A stretch of 64,000 nt of DNA from Bradyrhizobium diazoefficiens (GCF_016616425.1 NZ_CP067101.1:3596001-3660000); one strand, 5' to 3'; numbered from the stretch's first letter, positions 53,768 through 62,669 are shown. Notes: generated by a model not told the origin, from the sequence alone. A program made the numbers and translations.

Positions 53768-54925
53768 ATGCGCTGCGCCGCGCAGCCCTCCGGGACACGG
53801 CAGACGATCGGGCTGGACCGCGTCCGAAGGGTCGTGGCGGTGTTCGCAATGGCGTTTGCGATTGTCGTGATGATGTCGGCCACCTCGCAAGTCTTCGCCC
53901 AGAGCCCGACGCCCACACCGACCCCGACACCCACGCCGTCACCGACCCCGATCCCGACACCGACATCGACCAATTACGATCAGTCGATCGGCGACGGCGC
54001 GCTCAATCTCGGCTCCAACTTCCTGGAGCGGCTCGGCAACCAGTCATCGAATGGTTTCAACCGGGCGTTCCGGACCAATCCCGGCGGCGGCGGCGCGTCA
54101 GTGAGCACAGAAGATCCGCGCTACCGCACCTGGTTCGAGGGCTACGGCATCTCGGCCCGCACCGACGCGCAAGGAGATTTTGTCGGCGACAGGCGCAAGA
54201 CGGTTGGCGGCGTCGCTGGCTTTGGCGCGCGCGTGGCCCCTGGCGTCAATCTCGGCTTCTCTGTCGACCAGAGCCACACCGACATCGACGTGCCGCTCGC
54301 GCTGCAGTCGGCAACGCTCGACCTGACGCAAATCGGCTTCAACGGCTCGGTCGACAAGGGCCCATGGACCTGGGCCTTTGCCGTGGTGCACGGCTTCGGC
54401 AAGGTCCGGTCCAGCCGCGATACCGGCCTTGGCCTTGCGACCGCAGGCTATCGCGCCGCGATCGACGGCGCGCTGACCGAGATCAGCTATTACTGGACCA
54501 AGGACCAGATGCGGATCGTGCCCAAGGGCGCGTTGGAATATGTGCGCGCCACCAGCGTGGCGTTCCAGGAGACCGGCGGCCTCGACCCGCTCGCCGTCGG
54601 CTCGACGGCGCTCTCGCGCGCACGGATCATGATCGGGGCCGAGATCGGTCGCTACTTCATCATCGACCAGAAGGTCCTGGACCTGTCCGCCTATGGCAAG
54701 TTCGTCGACAATTTCCACCAGGACCTCGGGTCGATCCAGGTCAGCCTGGGAACCCAGAGCATCGTCGTCCCCGGGATCGGCGAGAGCCGTTACGGCGCGG
54801 ATGCCGGCGCTTCGGCTTCGCTCAGCCTGACCAGCGTGGCGCGGCTCTACCTCAATTACGACGGCAAGTTCCGCAATGAGCTGACATTACACCAGGGCAC
54901 GGTCGGCTTCGAATACCGTTGGTGA
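53768..54925 (+). CDS. Autotransporter-type outer membrane beta-barrel protein
   Basis: 385 residues. A long signal (VRRVVAVFAMAFAIVVMMSA, cut near VFAQ) is followed by a Thr-Pro repeat linker (TPTPTPTPTPSPTPIPTPTS) and a C-terminal barrel of alternating strands (about residues 120-385) that ends GTVGFEYRW, the aromatic C-terminus required for outer membrane insertion. No large passenger domain is present, so it may be a porin-like or adhesin-anchoring barrel. ATG 53768 was preferred; a GTG at 53684 lacks a binding site. Confidence 0.82.
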   Translation: MRCAAQPSGTRQTIGLDRVRRVVAVFAMAFAIVVMMSATSQVFAQSPTPTPTPTPTPSPTPIPTPTSTNYDQSIGDGALNLGSNFLERLGNQSSNGFNRAFRTNPGGGGASVSTEDPRYRTWFEGYGISARTDAQGDFVGDRRKTVGGVAGFGARVAPGVNLGFSVDQSHTDIDVPLALQSATLDLTQIGFNGSVDKGPWTWAFAVVHGFGKVRSSRDTGLGLATAGYRAAIDGALTEISYYWTKDQMRIVPKGALEYVRATSVAFQETGGLDPLAVGSTALSRARIMIGAEIGRYFIIDQKVLDLSAYGKFVDNFHQDLGSIQVSLGTQSIVVPGIGESRYGADAGASASLSLTSVARLYLNYDGKFRNELTLHQGTVGFEYRW

Positions 54926-54926
54926 T

Positions 54927-55967
54927 TCACGCCGGCGTTGCCGCGACATATCCCGTCAATCCAAACCCTTCGCGCGCGGCCGTCATCATCGGCACCAGTA
55001 CGTTCGGATGGATGAACTCGTCGCGGAAGCAGGGGTAGGTCTTGGGGTCGAAGATCTTCTTCAGCCAGTCGACCACGATCCTGTGGCGCTCCGAGCTGCG
55101 GAACTCCTTGTGATAGGTGAGCCAGAGATCGGCGTGGTGGCTGACGCCAAGATCGACGGCGATCAGCGGCACACCGAGCGCGATCGACACGGTCGGCAGG
55201 AAACCGATGCCGGCGCCGCGTTCGACGGCGTAGAGCACGCCGACCGAGGAATTGGTCTTGATCCCGACGATGCCCTCGAGCGATTTCAATCCGAGCACGC
55301 GGGCGTAGGCGCCGTCGTCGACCTGCGGCGCGCTCTGCTTGATGATGCGGTGGTTCTTCAGCTCGGCCAGCGTGGCCGGCACGCCGTAGAGGCTTTCGTA
55401 CTCCTTGGAGACGAAGGGGTAGATGTGGAGACGGCCGAGCTTGGCGACGATCAGGTCGGGATTGGTCGGCGGCTCGAGCTGGATTGCAATGTCGGATTCA
55501 AGCCGTGCGACGTCGGCCTGCTCCATCGCGCAGCGCAGGTCGACCGTGATCTTGCGGTAGGTCTTCTGGAAGTCGATCAGTCGCGGCAGGATCCAGAAAT
55601 TGCCCGGGCCTTCCGTCACCGCGACGCGCACGGTGCCCGAGGTGTCGTTCGACGATCGCGAGGCACGCCGGAACACGTTGAAGGCATGACGCTCCATATG
55701 CGCGACGTCGGCGGTCATGGCGGTGCCTTCGTCGCTGAGCGTAAGCCCGCTCTGGTCGCGCAGGAACAGCTTGCAGCCGATGCTCTCTTCGAGCCGGTCG
55801 ATCCGCCGCATCAGGGTGGTGGAGGTGAGCCCGAGCTCCTCGGCGGCATTGCGGAAACTTTTATACTTCGCGCACGCCAAAAACAATTTCAAATCGTCCC
55901 AGGACGCATCCAGGGCTTCTTCACGGTGTTGCATCATCGCAGCACCCCGGTGCAATAACTGCTGCAT
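54927..55967 (-). CDS. LysR family transcriptional regulator
   Basis: DNA-binding activator or repressor, 346 residues. The winged helix covers about residues 22-80 (LKLFLACAKYKSFRNAAEEL, STTLMRRIDRLEESIGCKLF) followed by a periplasmic-binding-like effector domain. The start may be 55967 (GGGGATCAGGAGT upstream) or the Met pair at 55937/55934. It is divergent from the GNAT-like gene at 56039, 71 bases apart, and probably controls it. It converges one base after the autotransporter stop. Confidence 0.9.
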   Translation of the reverse strand: MQQLLHRGAAMMQHREEALDASWDDLKLFLACAKYKSFRNAAEELGLTSTTLMRRIDRLEESIGCKLFLRDQSGLTLSDEGTAMTADVAHMERHAFNVFRRASRSSNDTSGTVRVAVTEGPGNFWILPRLIDFQKTYRKITVDLRCAMEQADVARLESDIAIQLEPPTNPDLIVAKLGRLHIYPFVSKEYESLYGVPATLAELKNHRIIKQSAPQVDDGAYARVLGLKSLEGIVGIKTNSSVGVLYAVERGAGIGFLPTVSIALGVPLIAVDLGVSHHADLWLTYHKEFRSSERHRIVVDWLKKIFDPKTYPCFRDEFIHPNVLVPMMTAAREGFGLTGYVAATPA

Positions 55968-56038
55968 ACTCCTGATCCCCAGCCGCTAAGCTCATCGGCA
56001 TAGCGGGGCACGAAAGCCTCGAACGATAGAGGCGTGAC

Positions 56039-56656
56039 ATGAGTATGGAAAGGGGCTCGTTTGCCGCAAGGCATGATTTCGATGCCTTGCCACTGAGCGA
56101 GGATGTCGATGTCCGTTGTGCGCAATTTTCCGAAATTGCCGCGCTTGCGCAGATGGCGTACCGACTGGTGCCGGGCGTGCAGATCGGGGCATCCGAACTT
56201 GCGCGATACTTCACGCTCGATCCCCAGAGCATTCTGACGTTCAGCCGGAAAGGCCGTCTCGTCGGCGGCATGGCGTTCCTGTTTCTCAATGACCGCGGGC
56301 ACGATGCGCTGCTGCTCGACGATATCTGCCTCACTGCGCCCGAGACGCACTATCTCGCTTCCGCGAAGGAAGACGTTGCCGCCATCTACATCTGGGCGAT
56401 CGCGACGACGGGGCGCGGTATCGCCGGTCTCGGCAAGGCTGCGGCACATCTGCGACAGCTAAGGTTTCGCGGCGCCGATTGCTATGCGCAGCCGTCAACG
56501 GTGGCCGGACGCGATATCATGAAGGCGACCGGCTTTGCGCCGGTCCCGAGCTTCCAGCCCGACCTCTGGTGCTACGAGCGGCCCTGGCATCGGCAGCCGA
56601 TGCCCATGCCGGGCGCGATCATCCAAACAAGGAGTTTTGCAGATGCACGGTACTAG
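56039..56656 (+). CDS. GNAT-like acyltransferase homologue, unknown substrate
   Basis: 205 residues. The middle and C-terminal parts look like a GNAT core: LLLDDICLTAPETHY strand, IYIWAIATTGRGIAGLGKAA where the acyl-CoA loop would lie (GRGIAGLG), and CYAQPSTVAGRDIMKATGFA as the final helix-strand, typical of the family. The N-terminal half is not recognised. A GCCTC-N8-GAGGC inverted repeat at 56016-56033 ends six bases before the ATG. It overlaps the next GNAT gene by 14 bases, so the pair is co-translated. Confidence 0.6.
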   Translation: MSMERGSFAARHDFDALPLSEDVDVRCAQFSEIAALAQMAYRLVPGVQIGASELARYFTLDPQSILTFSRKGRLVGGMAFLFLNDRGHDALLLDDICLTAPETHYLASAKEDVAAIYIWAIATTGRGIAGLGKAAAHLRQLRFRGADCYAQPSTVAGRDIMKATGFAPVPSFQPDLWCYERPWHRQPMPMPGAIIQTRSFADARY

Positions 56657-57263
56657 GATTCCTCTCGCCAAGCCCTGTTCCCGCGCCATCACGATCCGCC
56701 TTGCGCGCGATCCGAGCGATCTCATGCTGGTCACCGCCATTCGCTCTGCGGTCTATCTCGCCGAGCAGGATTGTCCGTTTGAGGAGGAGTTCGACGGCAA
56801 CGACATGGTCGCGGCGCACTTCATCGGCTTCGTCGGCAACGAGCCCGCGGGCTGCCTGAGGGTGCGCTTCTTCGGCGATTTCGCCAAGGTGGAGCGGCTC
56901 GCGGTGCGTCATCAATATCGGCGTTCGCGTGTCTCGTTCAAGCTGGTGCAGGCGAGCGTCGACTACGTGAAGCGCAAGGGCTTTCGCAAGATCTACGGTC
57001 AGGCGCAGGACAGGCTGGTCGATTTCTGGGCGCATTTCGGCGCCAAGCCGCTCGGCCATAATCGCAAGATCACCTTCTCGGATTTTTCCTACACGGAAAT
57101 GCTGCTGGAGATCGAGCCGGGTCCGGATGCGATCACGCTGGACAGCGATCCCTATGTGATCATCCGTCCGGAGGGCGATTGGGACCGGCCGGGCGTGCTC
57201 GACGTCTCGGCGGGGCGGGCGGTGAGTTCACCGCTGCGGGACCTCGCGCTCGCCGACCGTTGA
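56643..57263 (+). CDS. GNAT family N-acyltransferase-like protein
   Basis: 206 residues. The segment IRSAVYLAEQDCPFEEEFDG, FIGFVGNEPAGCLRVRFFGD and VERLAVRHQYRRSRVSFKLV corresponds to GNAT strands and the acyl-CoA motif A, though the usual Q/RxxGxG is changed to RRSRVS; HFGAKPL matches the last strand. This resembles N-acyl amino acid synthase and autoinducer-synthase-like GNATs more than acetyltransferases, by general form only. ATG 56643 has AAGGAG nine bases upstream. Overlaps the upstream GNAT gene. Confidence 0.75.
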   Translation: MHGTRIPLAKPCSRAITIRLARDPSDLMLVTAIRSAVYLAEQDCPFEEEFDGNDMVAAHFIGFVGNEPAGCLRVRFFGDFAKVERLAVRHQYRRSRVSFKLVQASVDYVKRKGFRKIYGQAQDRLVDFWAHFGAKPLGHNRKITFSDFSYTEMLLEIEPGPDAITLDSDPYVIIRPEGDWDRPGVLDVSAGRAVSSPLRDLALADR

Positions 57264-57288
57264 AATCGGTCCAGCTCGGCGCAACACA

Positions 57289-57852
57289 ATGCTGGCTTCC
57301 ATCCACGATGATCCGCCGATCCTGGTCTGCGCGGATCTCCAGATCGAATATCTGACCCCGGGGCGCCGCCACGTCATCCTCGGCGGCGACGCCGCCACGG
57401 CGCGCTGCCTGGAACTCTTGACGTTGTGGCGCGGCAATCTGTGGCCGGTGATGCACCTGAAGCGCATCGCGCAGGCTGCCTGGTTCAATCCGGCATCCAG
57501 GCTGACCGATTGGATCGCGGAGACGAAGCCGCGGCCGGGGGAGCTGACGTTCGAGCATCCGCTGCCGTCCGCCTACAGCTCGTCGCGGTTTGTGGACTAC
57601 ATGTCCAATATCCGCAATGTGCGCTGTATTTTGATCGGTTTTTCCCTGGACGAGACCATTCTGGCTACCGCCGTCGACGGGTTTCACCGCAGCCATCGCT
57701 ACCAGGTGGTCACTGACGCCGTAGCTTGCCGGCAGCCGGGCACGGGCGATGCCGCCGCCTACAAGCACGCAGTAGTGAATGTCATCGGGAATTTTGCTAC
57801 GGTCCAGTCCAGCGCCGAACTGATCGGAACCAGCGGCGCCGTCGCGGTGTAG
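57289..57852 (+). CDS. Isochorismatase-fold protein lacking catalytic Cys and Lys
   Basis: 187 residues. LVCADLQIEYL matches the first strand with catalytic Asp16, and VRCILIGFSLDETILATAVD followed by YQVVTDAVA matches the strand-helix that normally carries the nucleophile Cys. At that place Thr123 stands where Cys is expected, and His90 where the catalytic Lys is expected before PxxSAY. The fold is therefore likely kept without hydrolase chemistry. It follows the two GNAT genes by 25 bases on the same strand and precedes a 56-residue ORF. Confidence 0.7.
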   Translation: MLASIHDDPPILVCADLQIEYLTPGRRHVILGGDAATARCLELLTLWRGNLWPVMHLKRIAQAAWFNPASRLTDWIAETKPRPGELTFEHPLPSAYSSSRFVDYMSNIRNVRCILIGFSLDETILATAVDGFHRSHRYQVVTDAVACRQPGTGDAAAYKHAVVNVIGNFATVQSSAELIGTSGAVAV

Positions 57853-57882
57853 GCGGCCGCGAGGGGCGGACGGGGTGAGAGA

Positions 57883-58053
57883 TTGTCACGGGGAGACGAG
57901 CTCAAGGAGCTGGCGAGCGATCTGTCGCATGCTGCCGAGAAGGCGCACAGGCTTGGTCTGGCGACGACGGTCTATCTGCTCTCGATGGCGCTGGTGGAGG
58001 TAAGGGAAGCCGCCGCCGGCACTGATGATGGGCATGACGACGACGCGGCGTGA
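57883..58053 (+). CDS. Microprotein of 56 residues with TTG start
   Basis: Starts at TTG 57883 after GGTGAGAGA: MSRGDELKELASDLSHAAEK, then an amphipathic to hydrophobic helix (LGLATTVYLLSMALVEVREA) and an acidic tail (GTDDGHDDDAA). The repeated heptad-like Leu/Ala pattern suggests a helical hairpin that binds a partner. It lies 30 bases after the isochorismatase-like gene and looks like the last gene of that operon. No family is recognised. Confidence 0.6.
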   Translation: MSRGDELKELASDLSHAAEKAHRLGLATTVYLLSMALVEVREAAAGTDDGHDDDAA

Positions 58054-58227
58054 GGGGCCGCTTCATGCGCGGCTTCGTCATGTGCGGCTTTGTGCAACGC
58101 TGCCGAGCGCTTGCTGCCGACGAATTGGCGTTGCAAGTTCTGCGCTGTCGCAATAGCCAAGGTAATTGATCATCGAGTGATGACGCCGGCTATGCCTGCG
58201 ACGTGACGCTTTCAAGGATCTTCGCAA

Positions 58228-59610
58228 ATGTCCATGCTGCCCAATTCGCAAGAGGCCAGGGATGTGGCCTATCAGCTCCATCCCTACACCAACGCGCGCA
58301 CGCATCAGCAGGCCGGTCCCCTGGTGATCGAACGCGGTGACGGTCCTTACGTCTTCGATGCGTCGGGCAAGCGCTATTTCGAGGCGATGGCCGGCCTGTG
58401 GAGCGTCGGGCTCGGCTTCAACGAGAAGCGGCTGGTCGAGGCGGCATACAAGCAGATGCAGGCGCTGCCGTTCTATCACACGTTCTCCGCCAAATCGCAT
58501 GGGCCCTCGATCGACCTCGCCGAGAAGCTGGTCGCGCTGGCGCCTGTTACGATGAGCAAGGTGTTCTTCACCAATTCCGGCTCGGAAGCCAACGACACCG
58601 TGCTGAAGCTGATCGCCTATCGCTCCAACGCGCTCGGCCAGCCGCAGCGCAAGAAGGTGATCAGCCGGATGCGTGCCTACCACGGCGTCACCATTGCTTC
58701 GGCCAGCCTCACCGGCCTGCCGAACAATCATCGCTCGTTCGACCTGCCGCTGCCGAACATCCTGCACACCGGCTCGCCGCATTTCTACAAGGACGGCGCC
58801 CCCGGCGAGAGCGAGGAGGCGTTTGCGACGCGCCGGGCCGAGGAGCTCGATACCCTGATCCAGAAGGAAGGGCCCGATACGGTCGCGGCGTTCTTCGGCG
58901 AGCCGGTGATGGGCGCGGGCGGCGTCATCGTGCCGCCGGCGACGTATTGGGACAAGATCCAGAAGGTCTTGAAGAAGTACGACATCCTGCTGGTCGCGGA
59001 CGAGGTGATCTGCGGCTTCGGCCGCACCGGCAAGATGTTCGGCTGCGAGACCTACGGCATCAAGCCTGATGCGATCGTGGTTTCCAAGCAGATCACCTCG
59101 AGCTATTTCCCGCTGTCGGCGATCATGCTGAACGAGCGCATGTTCGAGCCGATCGCGGACGAGAGCAACAAGATCGGCGTGCTCGGCCATGGTTTCACCG
59201 CGGGCGGCCATCCCGTCGGCTCGGCAATTGCGCTGGAGAACCTGAAGATCATCGAGGAGCGCGGCCTGGTTGCGCATGCCGCCGAACTCGGCGGCTACAT
59301 GCAGGGCCGCTTGCGCGAGCTCGCCAGCCATCCGCTGGTCGGCGAGGTCCGCGGCGTCGGCATGATCGCGGCGATCGAACTCGTGCTCGACAAGGGACGC
59401 AAGACGGCAGCGGCGACGCCCGGCGCGGTCGGCGGCATCGCCAGCCGCATGCTCCAGGAGCGCGGCGTGATCTCGCGCAACATGCTGGACGCCATCGCCA
59501 TCTGCCCGCCGCTGATCGTCAACAAGGCCCAGATCGACGATCTGGTCGCCGCGATCGCGGGCGTGCTGAACGACATGAAGGCGGAAGTGGCCAAGCTGAC
59601 GCCGGCGTAG
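58228..59610 (+). CDS. Class III PLP-dependent aminotransferase
   Basis: 460 residues, subgroup of omega-amino acid:pyruvate aminotransferases. FFTNSGSEANDTVLKLI, RAYHGVTIAS, LVADEVICGFGRTG with the PLP-ring Asp, and the Schiff-base Lys at about residue 287 in VVSKQITSSY are all present. Substrate is probably an amine or omega-amino acid such as beta-alanine, putrescine or taurine with pyruvate; not determinable here. ATG 58228 lies after AAGGATCTTCGCAA. A palindromic repeat follows the stop. Confidence 0.92.
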   Translation: MSMLPNSQEARDVAYQLHPYTNARTHQQAGPLVIERGDGPYVFDASGKRYFEAMAGLWSVGLGFNEKRLVEAAYKQMQALPFYHTFSAKSHGPSIDLAEKLVALAPVTMSKVFFTNSGSEANDTVLKLIAYRSNALGQPQRKKVISRMRAYHGVTIASASLTGLPNNHRSFDLPLPNILHTGSPHFYKDGAPGESEEAFATRRAEELDTLIQKEGPDTVAAFFGEPVMGAGGVIVPPATYWDKIQKVLKKYDILLVADEVICGFGRTGKMFGCETYGIKPDAIVVSKQITSSYFPLSAIMLNERMFEPIADESNKIGVLGHGFTAGGHPVGSAIALENLKIIEERGLVAHAAELGGYMQGRLRELASHPLVGEVRGVGMIAAIELVLDKGRKTAAATPGAVGGIASRMLQERGVISRNMLDAIAICPPLIVNKAQIDDLVAAIAGVLNDMKAEVAKLTPA

Positions 59611-59630
59611 AGCGGCATTGGAGATGGGGG

Positions 59631-59736
59631 ACCCTCACCCCTGAGGAGCGCGCTGTTTGCGCATGTCTCGAAGGGCGAGGCCACCAGCGGGGCCTTCACC
59701 CTTCTAGACGCGCATTCCGCGCTCTCAGGATGAGGG
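59631..59736. repeat. Palindromic intergenic repeat element
   Basis: Inverted ends ACCCTCACCCCTGAGGAGCG and CGCTCTCAGGATGAGGGT flank a second stem CGAAGGGCGAGGCC / GGCCTTCACCCTTC. The 106-base unit is a form seen between many Bradyrhizobium genes. It lies between convergent aminotransferase and rnd genes and may act as a transcription stop for both. Confidence 0.7.
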
Positions 59737-59774
59737 TTTGGCTCTTCCGCCGTTGTGATGATCGCGCTGGCCGA

Positions 59775-60923
59775 CTACGGCCGCTGCACCCCGATCACGC
59801 GACCCTTTTCGATCGCCAGCGCCAGCTCGCCGCGCTTCAGCTTCAAGGCGGCATCGCCGAACAGCTCGCGGCGCCAGCCGCGCAAGGCGGGCACGTCTGC
59901 GGCGTCATCGGCCGCGATCTCCTCGAGATCGTCGACGGTGGCGATCACCTTGCTGGCGACGGCATGGCGTTCGGCGGTCATGCGCAGCAGCACCTTCAGC
60001 AGCTCGACGGTGGCGGCGCCATTGGAATTGTTGCGCGGCTTCTCCAGCTTGGGCAGCGTCGCAAAATCCCGCGCCAGCCCGCGCTCGACTGCGGCGACGA
60101 TGTCCGCGCCCCATTTGGATTTCTCGAACCCCTTTGGCACCGAGCGCAGATGAGCGAGCTTTTCCAGCGTGGTCGGCGCGTGGGTTGCGATGTCGGTGAT
60201 CGCCTCGTCGCGCAGCACGCGGCCGCGCGGCACGTCGCGGCTCTGGGCCTCCTGCTCGCGCCAGGCCGCGACCTCCATCAGCACCGCGAGATCCTTCGGC
60301 TTGCGCACCCGCGTCTTCAGCCGCTCCCAGGCACGTTCGGGATGGAAATCATAGGTCCTGGGCGAGGTAAGGACCTCCATCTCGATGGAGACCCATTCGC
60401 TGCGGCGGCGCTTCTTGAGGTCGGCGTCGAGCGCTGCGAACACGTCGCGCAGATGCGTGACGTCGGACACCGCGTAATGCATCTGCTCCTTGGTCAGCGG
60501 CCGGCGCGACCAGTCGGTGAAGCGATGGGTCTTGTCCGGGCGGTGGCCGGTGACCTTCTCGACCAAGGCATCATAGGCGATGCTGTCGCCATAGCCGAGC
60601 ACCATCGCGGCGACCTGGGTGTCGAACACCGGATGCGGGATGATGCCCGCCTGGTGCCAGATGATCTCGATGTCCTGGCGCGCGGCGTGAAATACCTTCA
60701 GCACGCTCTCGTTGGCCATCAGTTCGAAGAACGGCTTGAGCTCGATGCCCTCGGCCAGGGTGTCGATGACGATCGCTTCCTCGGGGCTGGCCATCTGCAC
60801 CACGCACAACAGCGGGTAATAGGTGGTCTCGCGCAGGAACTCGGTATCGACGGTAATGACGGGATGCCTGGCCAGCCGGCTGCAGGCAGCCGCGAGGTCA
60901 GCGGTGGTGGTAATCAAATCCAT
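59775..60923 (-). CDS. rnd: Ribonuclease D
   Basis: 3'-5' exoribonuclease that trims tRNA precursors, 382 residues. DEDD motifs: [11 protein letters not shown] (Asp, Glu), [12 protein letters not shown], and [14 protein letters not shown] (Tyr and Asp), followed by two HRDC-type helical domains ([20 protein letters not shown]). Typical length and start [14 protein letters not shown]. Confidence 0.95.
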   Translation of the reverse strand: MDLITTTADLAAACSRLARHPVITVDTEFLRETTYYPLLCVVQMASPEEAIVIDTLAEGIELKPFFELMANESVLKVFHAARQDIEIIWHQAGIIPHPVFDTQVAAMVLGYGDSIAYDALVEKVTGHRPDKTHRFTDWSRRPLTKEQMHYAVSDVTHLRDVFAALDADLKKRRRSEWVSIEMEVLTSPRTYDFHPERAWERLKTRVRKPKDLAVLMEVAAWREQEAQSRDVPRGRVLRDEAITDIATHAPTTLEKLAHLRSVPKGFEKSKWGADIVAAVERGLARDFATLPKLEKPRNNSNGAATVELLKVLLRMTAERHAVASKVIATVDDLEEIAADDAADVPALRGWRRELFGDAALKLKRGELALAIEKGRVIGVQRP

Positions 60924-61039
60924 GAACGGCCCATGACACTTGATATCAGCCGTTCTGCCGAAAGTGCTGTGATGTCAAGGGGCTCGATGCGAATTCGAGC
61001 CTTGCATTTGGACCGGAATCGCTTTTTCCGACGAAAATC

Positions 61040-61150
61040 CTATTCGTAGCGGACCCGGTGCGAGGATTTGCGAGCGCAGGGCAGCGCCACCACGATCACG
61101 CACATGGCGACCAGCGCCAGTCCCAGGAACTCGAAAACCAACAGATCCAC
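61040..61150 (-). CDS. Tiny membrane protein of 36 residues
   Basis: GTG 61150 has GGAG eight bases upstream. Reads MDLLVFEFLGLALVAMCVIV through one membrane helix and ends with basic CARKSSHRVRYE. Topology N-out/C-in is predicted from the charges. Lies between rnd and the ABC importer, both on the same strand. No known family is recognised; general size and shape recall single-helix accessory subunits such as KdpF or CydX. Confidence 0.5.
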   Translation of the reverse strand: MDLLVFEFLGLALVAMCVIVVALPCARKSSHRVRYE

Positions 61151-61273
61151 GGCGAAATCTCCAGAAACATTGCTAAAATTGTCTGGGTCGAATTGAGGGT
61201 CTGTTAATTCTCGTGGTTACCGGAGGCCGGACAGGCGGGATGGTGGATGGCAGGTTAACGAGCGCAACCGCCC

Positions 61274-61317
61274 AGACAAATTCGGCGCCCCGCATGGCGG
61301 AGCGCCGAAGTTTGTCT
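61274..61317 (-). terminator. Long hairpin terminator of the ABC importer operon
   Basis: AGACAAATTCGGCGC (61274-61288) pairs with GCGCCGAAGTTTGTCT (61302-61317), interrupted by one bulged base, around a loop holding a further CGC/GCG pair. It begins 18 bases after the substrate-binding protein stop. There is no separate T-run, so Rho-independence is likely but not certain. Confidence 0.6.
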
Positions 61318-61334
61318 TGCCGATATCGCTGAGC

Positions 61335-62669
61335 TTACGGCAGCTTCAACGACGTTTCCGCGTTGTACGGCTTCAGCGTCTCGTCGGCGGCCTTCTGGGC
61401 GGCGACGAGGGCCTCCTTCGGCTGCTTCTTGCCGTTGAGGACCAGCATCACCTCGTCTTCGAGATTCTTGCGGACGGGCACGGTCTTGTAGGTCGCGAAC
61501 CACGGCTTGGCGACGTCGAGCTGCTCGACGGCGGTCTTGGCATCCGGATGCTTGGCCAGGAAGTCGACCATGTCAGGCGTCTTGTAGGCGGCCATGTTGG
61601 GCGCGAAATAGCCGGTGGCCCGGCTCCACCAGGCGCTCTTCTCGGGCGAGGTCATCCACTTGATCAGGGTCCAGGCGGCCTTCTGCTTGTCGGCCTCCAG
61701 GCCTGCGGGAATGATCAGCGAGGCGCCGCCGATCGGCACGGCGTTGCGGACGTTGCGCGGAATGAAGGCTACCTTGTAGTTGAACTTGGCATTGTCGCGC
61801 ACGTAAGTGAGCGAGCCCGTGGAGAGCATCATCATCGCGGCATTGCCGGAGATGAAGGAGGTGCTGACGGCGGGTCCCGGCGTGGCACCGGGCGGATGGA
61901 CCTTGTGCTTGCTGACGAGGTCATTCCACCACGAGAGTGCGCCGAGCATCGAGGGCGTGTCGTAATAGACTTCGCCGCCGAACTCCTCGTTGTAGTAGCG
62001 CCCGCCATTGCTCATGGTGAGCGTTTCCATCATCCAGCCGCAATAGTCGTAGGCGCAGGGGATCGCGATGCCCCAGCGGGTCACCTTGTCGCCTTCGCGC
62101 TTGGTGAGCTTCTTGGCCCAGTCGGTGAGCTCGGCCCAGGTCTGCGGCGGCTTGTTCGGGTCGAGGCCGGCTTCCTTGGCCTGGTCGGCATTGATGTAGA
62201 GCAGCGGCGTCGAATTCTGGAAGGGAACGCCGTAGACCGAGCGGTTGATCACCGCGTTGCCTTGCAGCGCCGGGAAGAACTGGCCCAAAAACTTTTCCTT
62301 GGTGGTGCCGTCGGCCTTGATCAGCGCATCGAGATTGGTGAGCTCGTTCTCGATCTGCATGTCGAGCAGGAAGTTGGCGGACATGATCACGGCGGACGGC
62401 GGCTTGCCGGCCTTGATCGCGGCGCGCGTCTTGATCAGCGTGTCGTCATAGGAGCCGGTGTAGACCGCGGTCGCCTTGATGTCGGGGTGGCCGTCGTTGA
62501 ACTCCTTGATCAAGGTGCCCATGTCGCGGGCAAGCTTGCCGTCGACGGGGACGGGGAAGAACAAATCGATTTCGGTCGGACCTTCGCCGGCGAGCGCCGG
62601 AAAGGCGAGGGCGCCGGCCAAAGTGCCTGCAGTGGCAAGACCCAGCATGAGCCTGCGGGAAAATAGCAT
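61335..62669 (-). CDS. UgpB-type ABC transporter substrate-binding protein
   Basis: 444-residue periplasmic receptor. Signal peptide MLFSRRLMLGLATAGTLAGA ending ALAGE; body with VPFQNSTPLLYINADQAKEA, GLDPNKPPQTWAELTDWAKK, TGSLTYVRDNAKFNYKVAF and IGGASLIIPAG, closely like the sn-glycerol-3-phosphate receptor UgpB. The substrate might be glycerol-3-phosphate, another phosphodiester or a sugar. ATG 62669 follows GGAGATTTTCCG. Last gene of the importer operon; the ATPase gene is not in the window. Confidence 0.9.
   Translation of the reverse strand: MLFSRRLMLGLATAGTLAGALAFPALAGEGPTEIDLFFPVPVDGKLARDMGTLIKEFNDGHPDIKATAVYTGSYDDTLIKTRAAIKAGKPPSAVIMSANFLLDMQIENELTNLDALIKADGTTKEKFLGQFFPALQGNAVINRSVYGVPFQNSTPLLYINADQAKEAGLDPNKPPQTWAELTDWAKKLTKREGDKVTRWGIAIPCAYDYCGWMMETLTMSNGGRYYNEEFGGEVYYDTPSMLGALSWWNDLVSKHKVHPPGATPGPAVSTSFISGNAAMMMLSTGSLTYVRDNAKFNYKVAFIPRNVRNAVPIGGASLIIPAGLEADKQKAAWTLIKWMTSPEKSAWWSRATGYFAPNMAAYKTPDMVDFLAKHPDAKTAVEQLDVAKPWFATYKTVPVRKNLEDEVMLVLNGKKQPKEALVAAQKAADETLKPYNAETSLKLP

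Noticed and set aside
53910..53970. Tandem CCGAC/ACCCC-like repeats
   Set aside because: They encode the Thr-Pro linker of the autotransporter-like protein and are not an independent element.
58064..58168. 34-codon ORF before the aminotransferase gene
   Set aside because: No ribosome binding site, imperfect internal duplication and no coding character.
61317..62666. 449-codon plus-strand open frame opposite the UgpB-like gene
   Set aside because: Same reason; it crosses the terminator and mirrors the receptor gene exactly.
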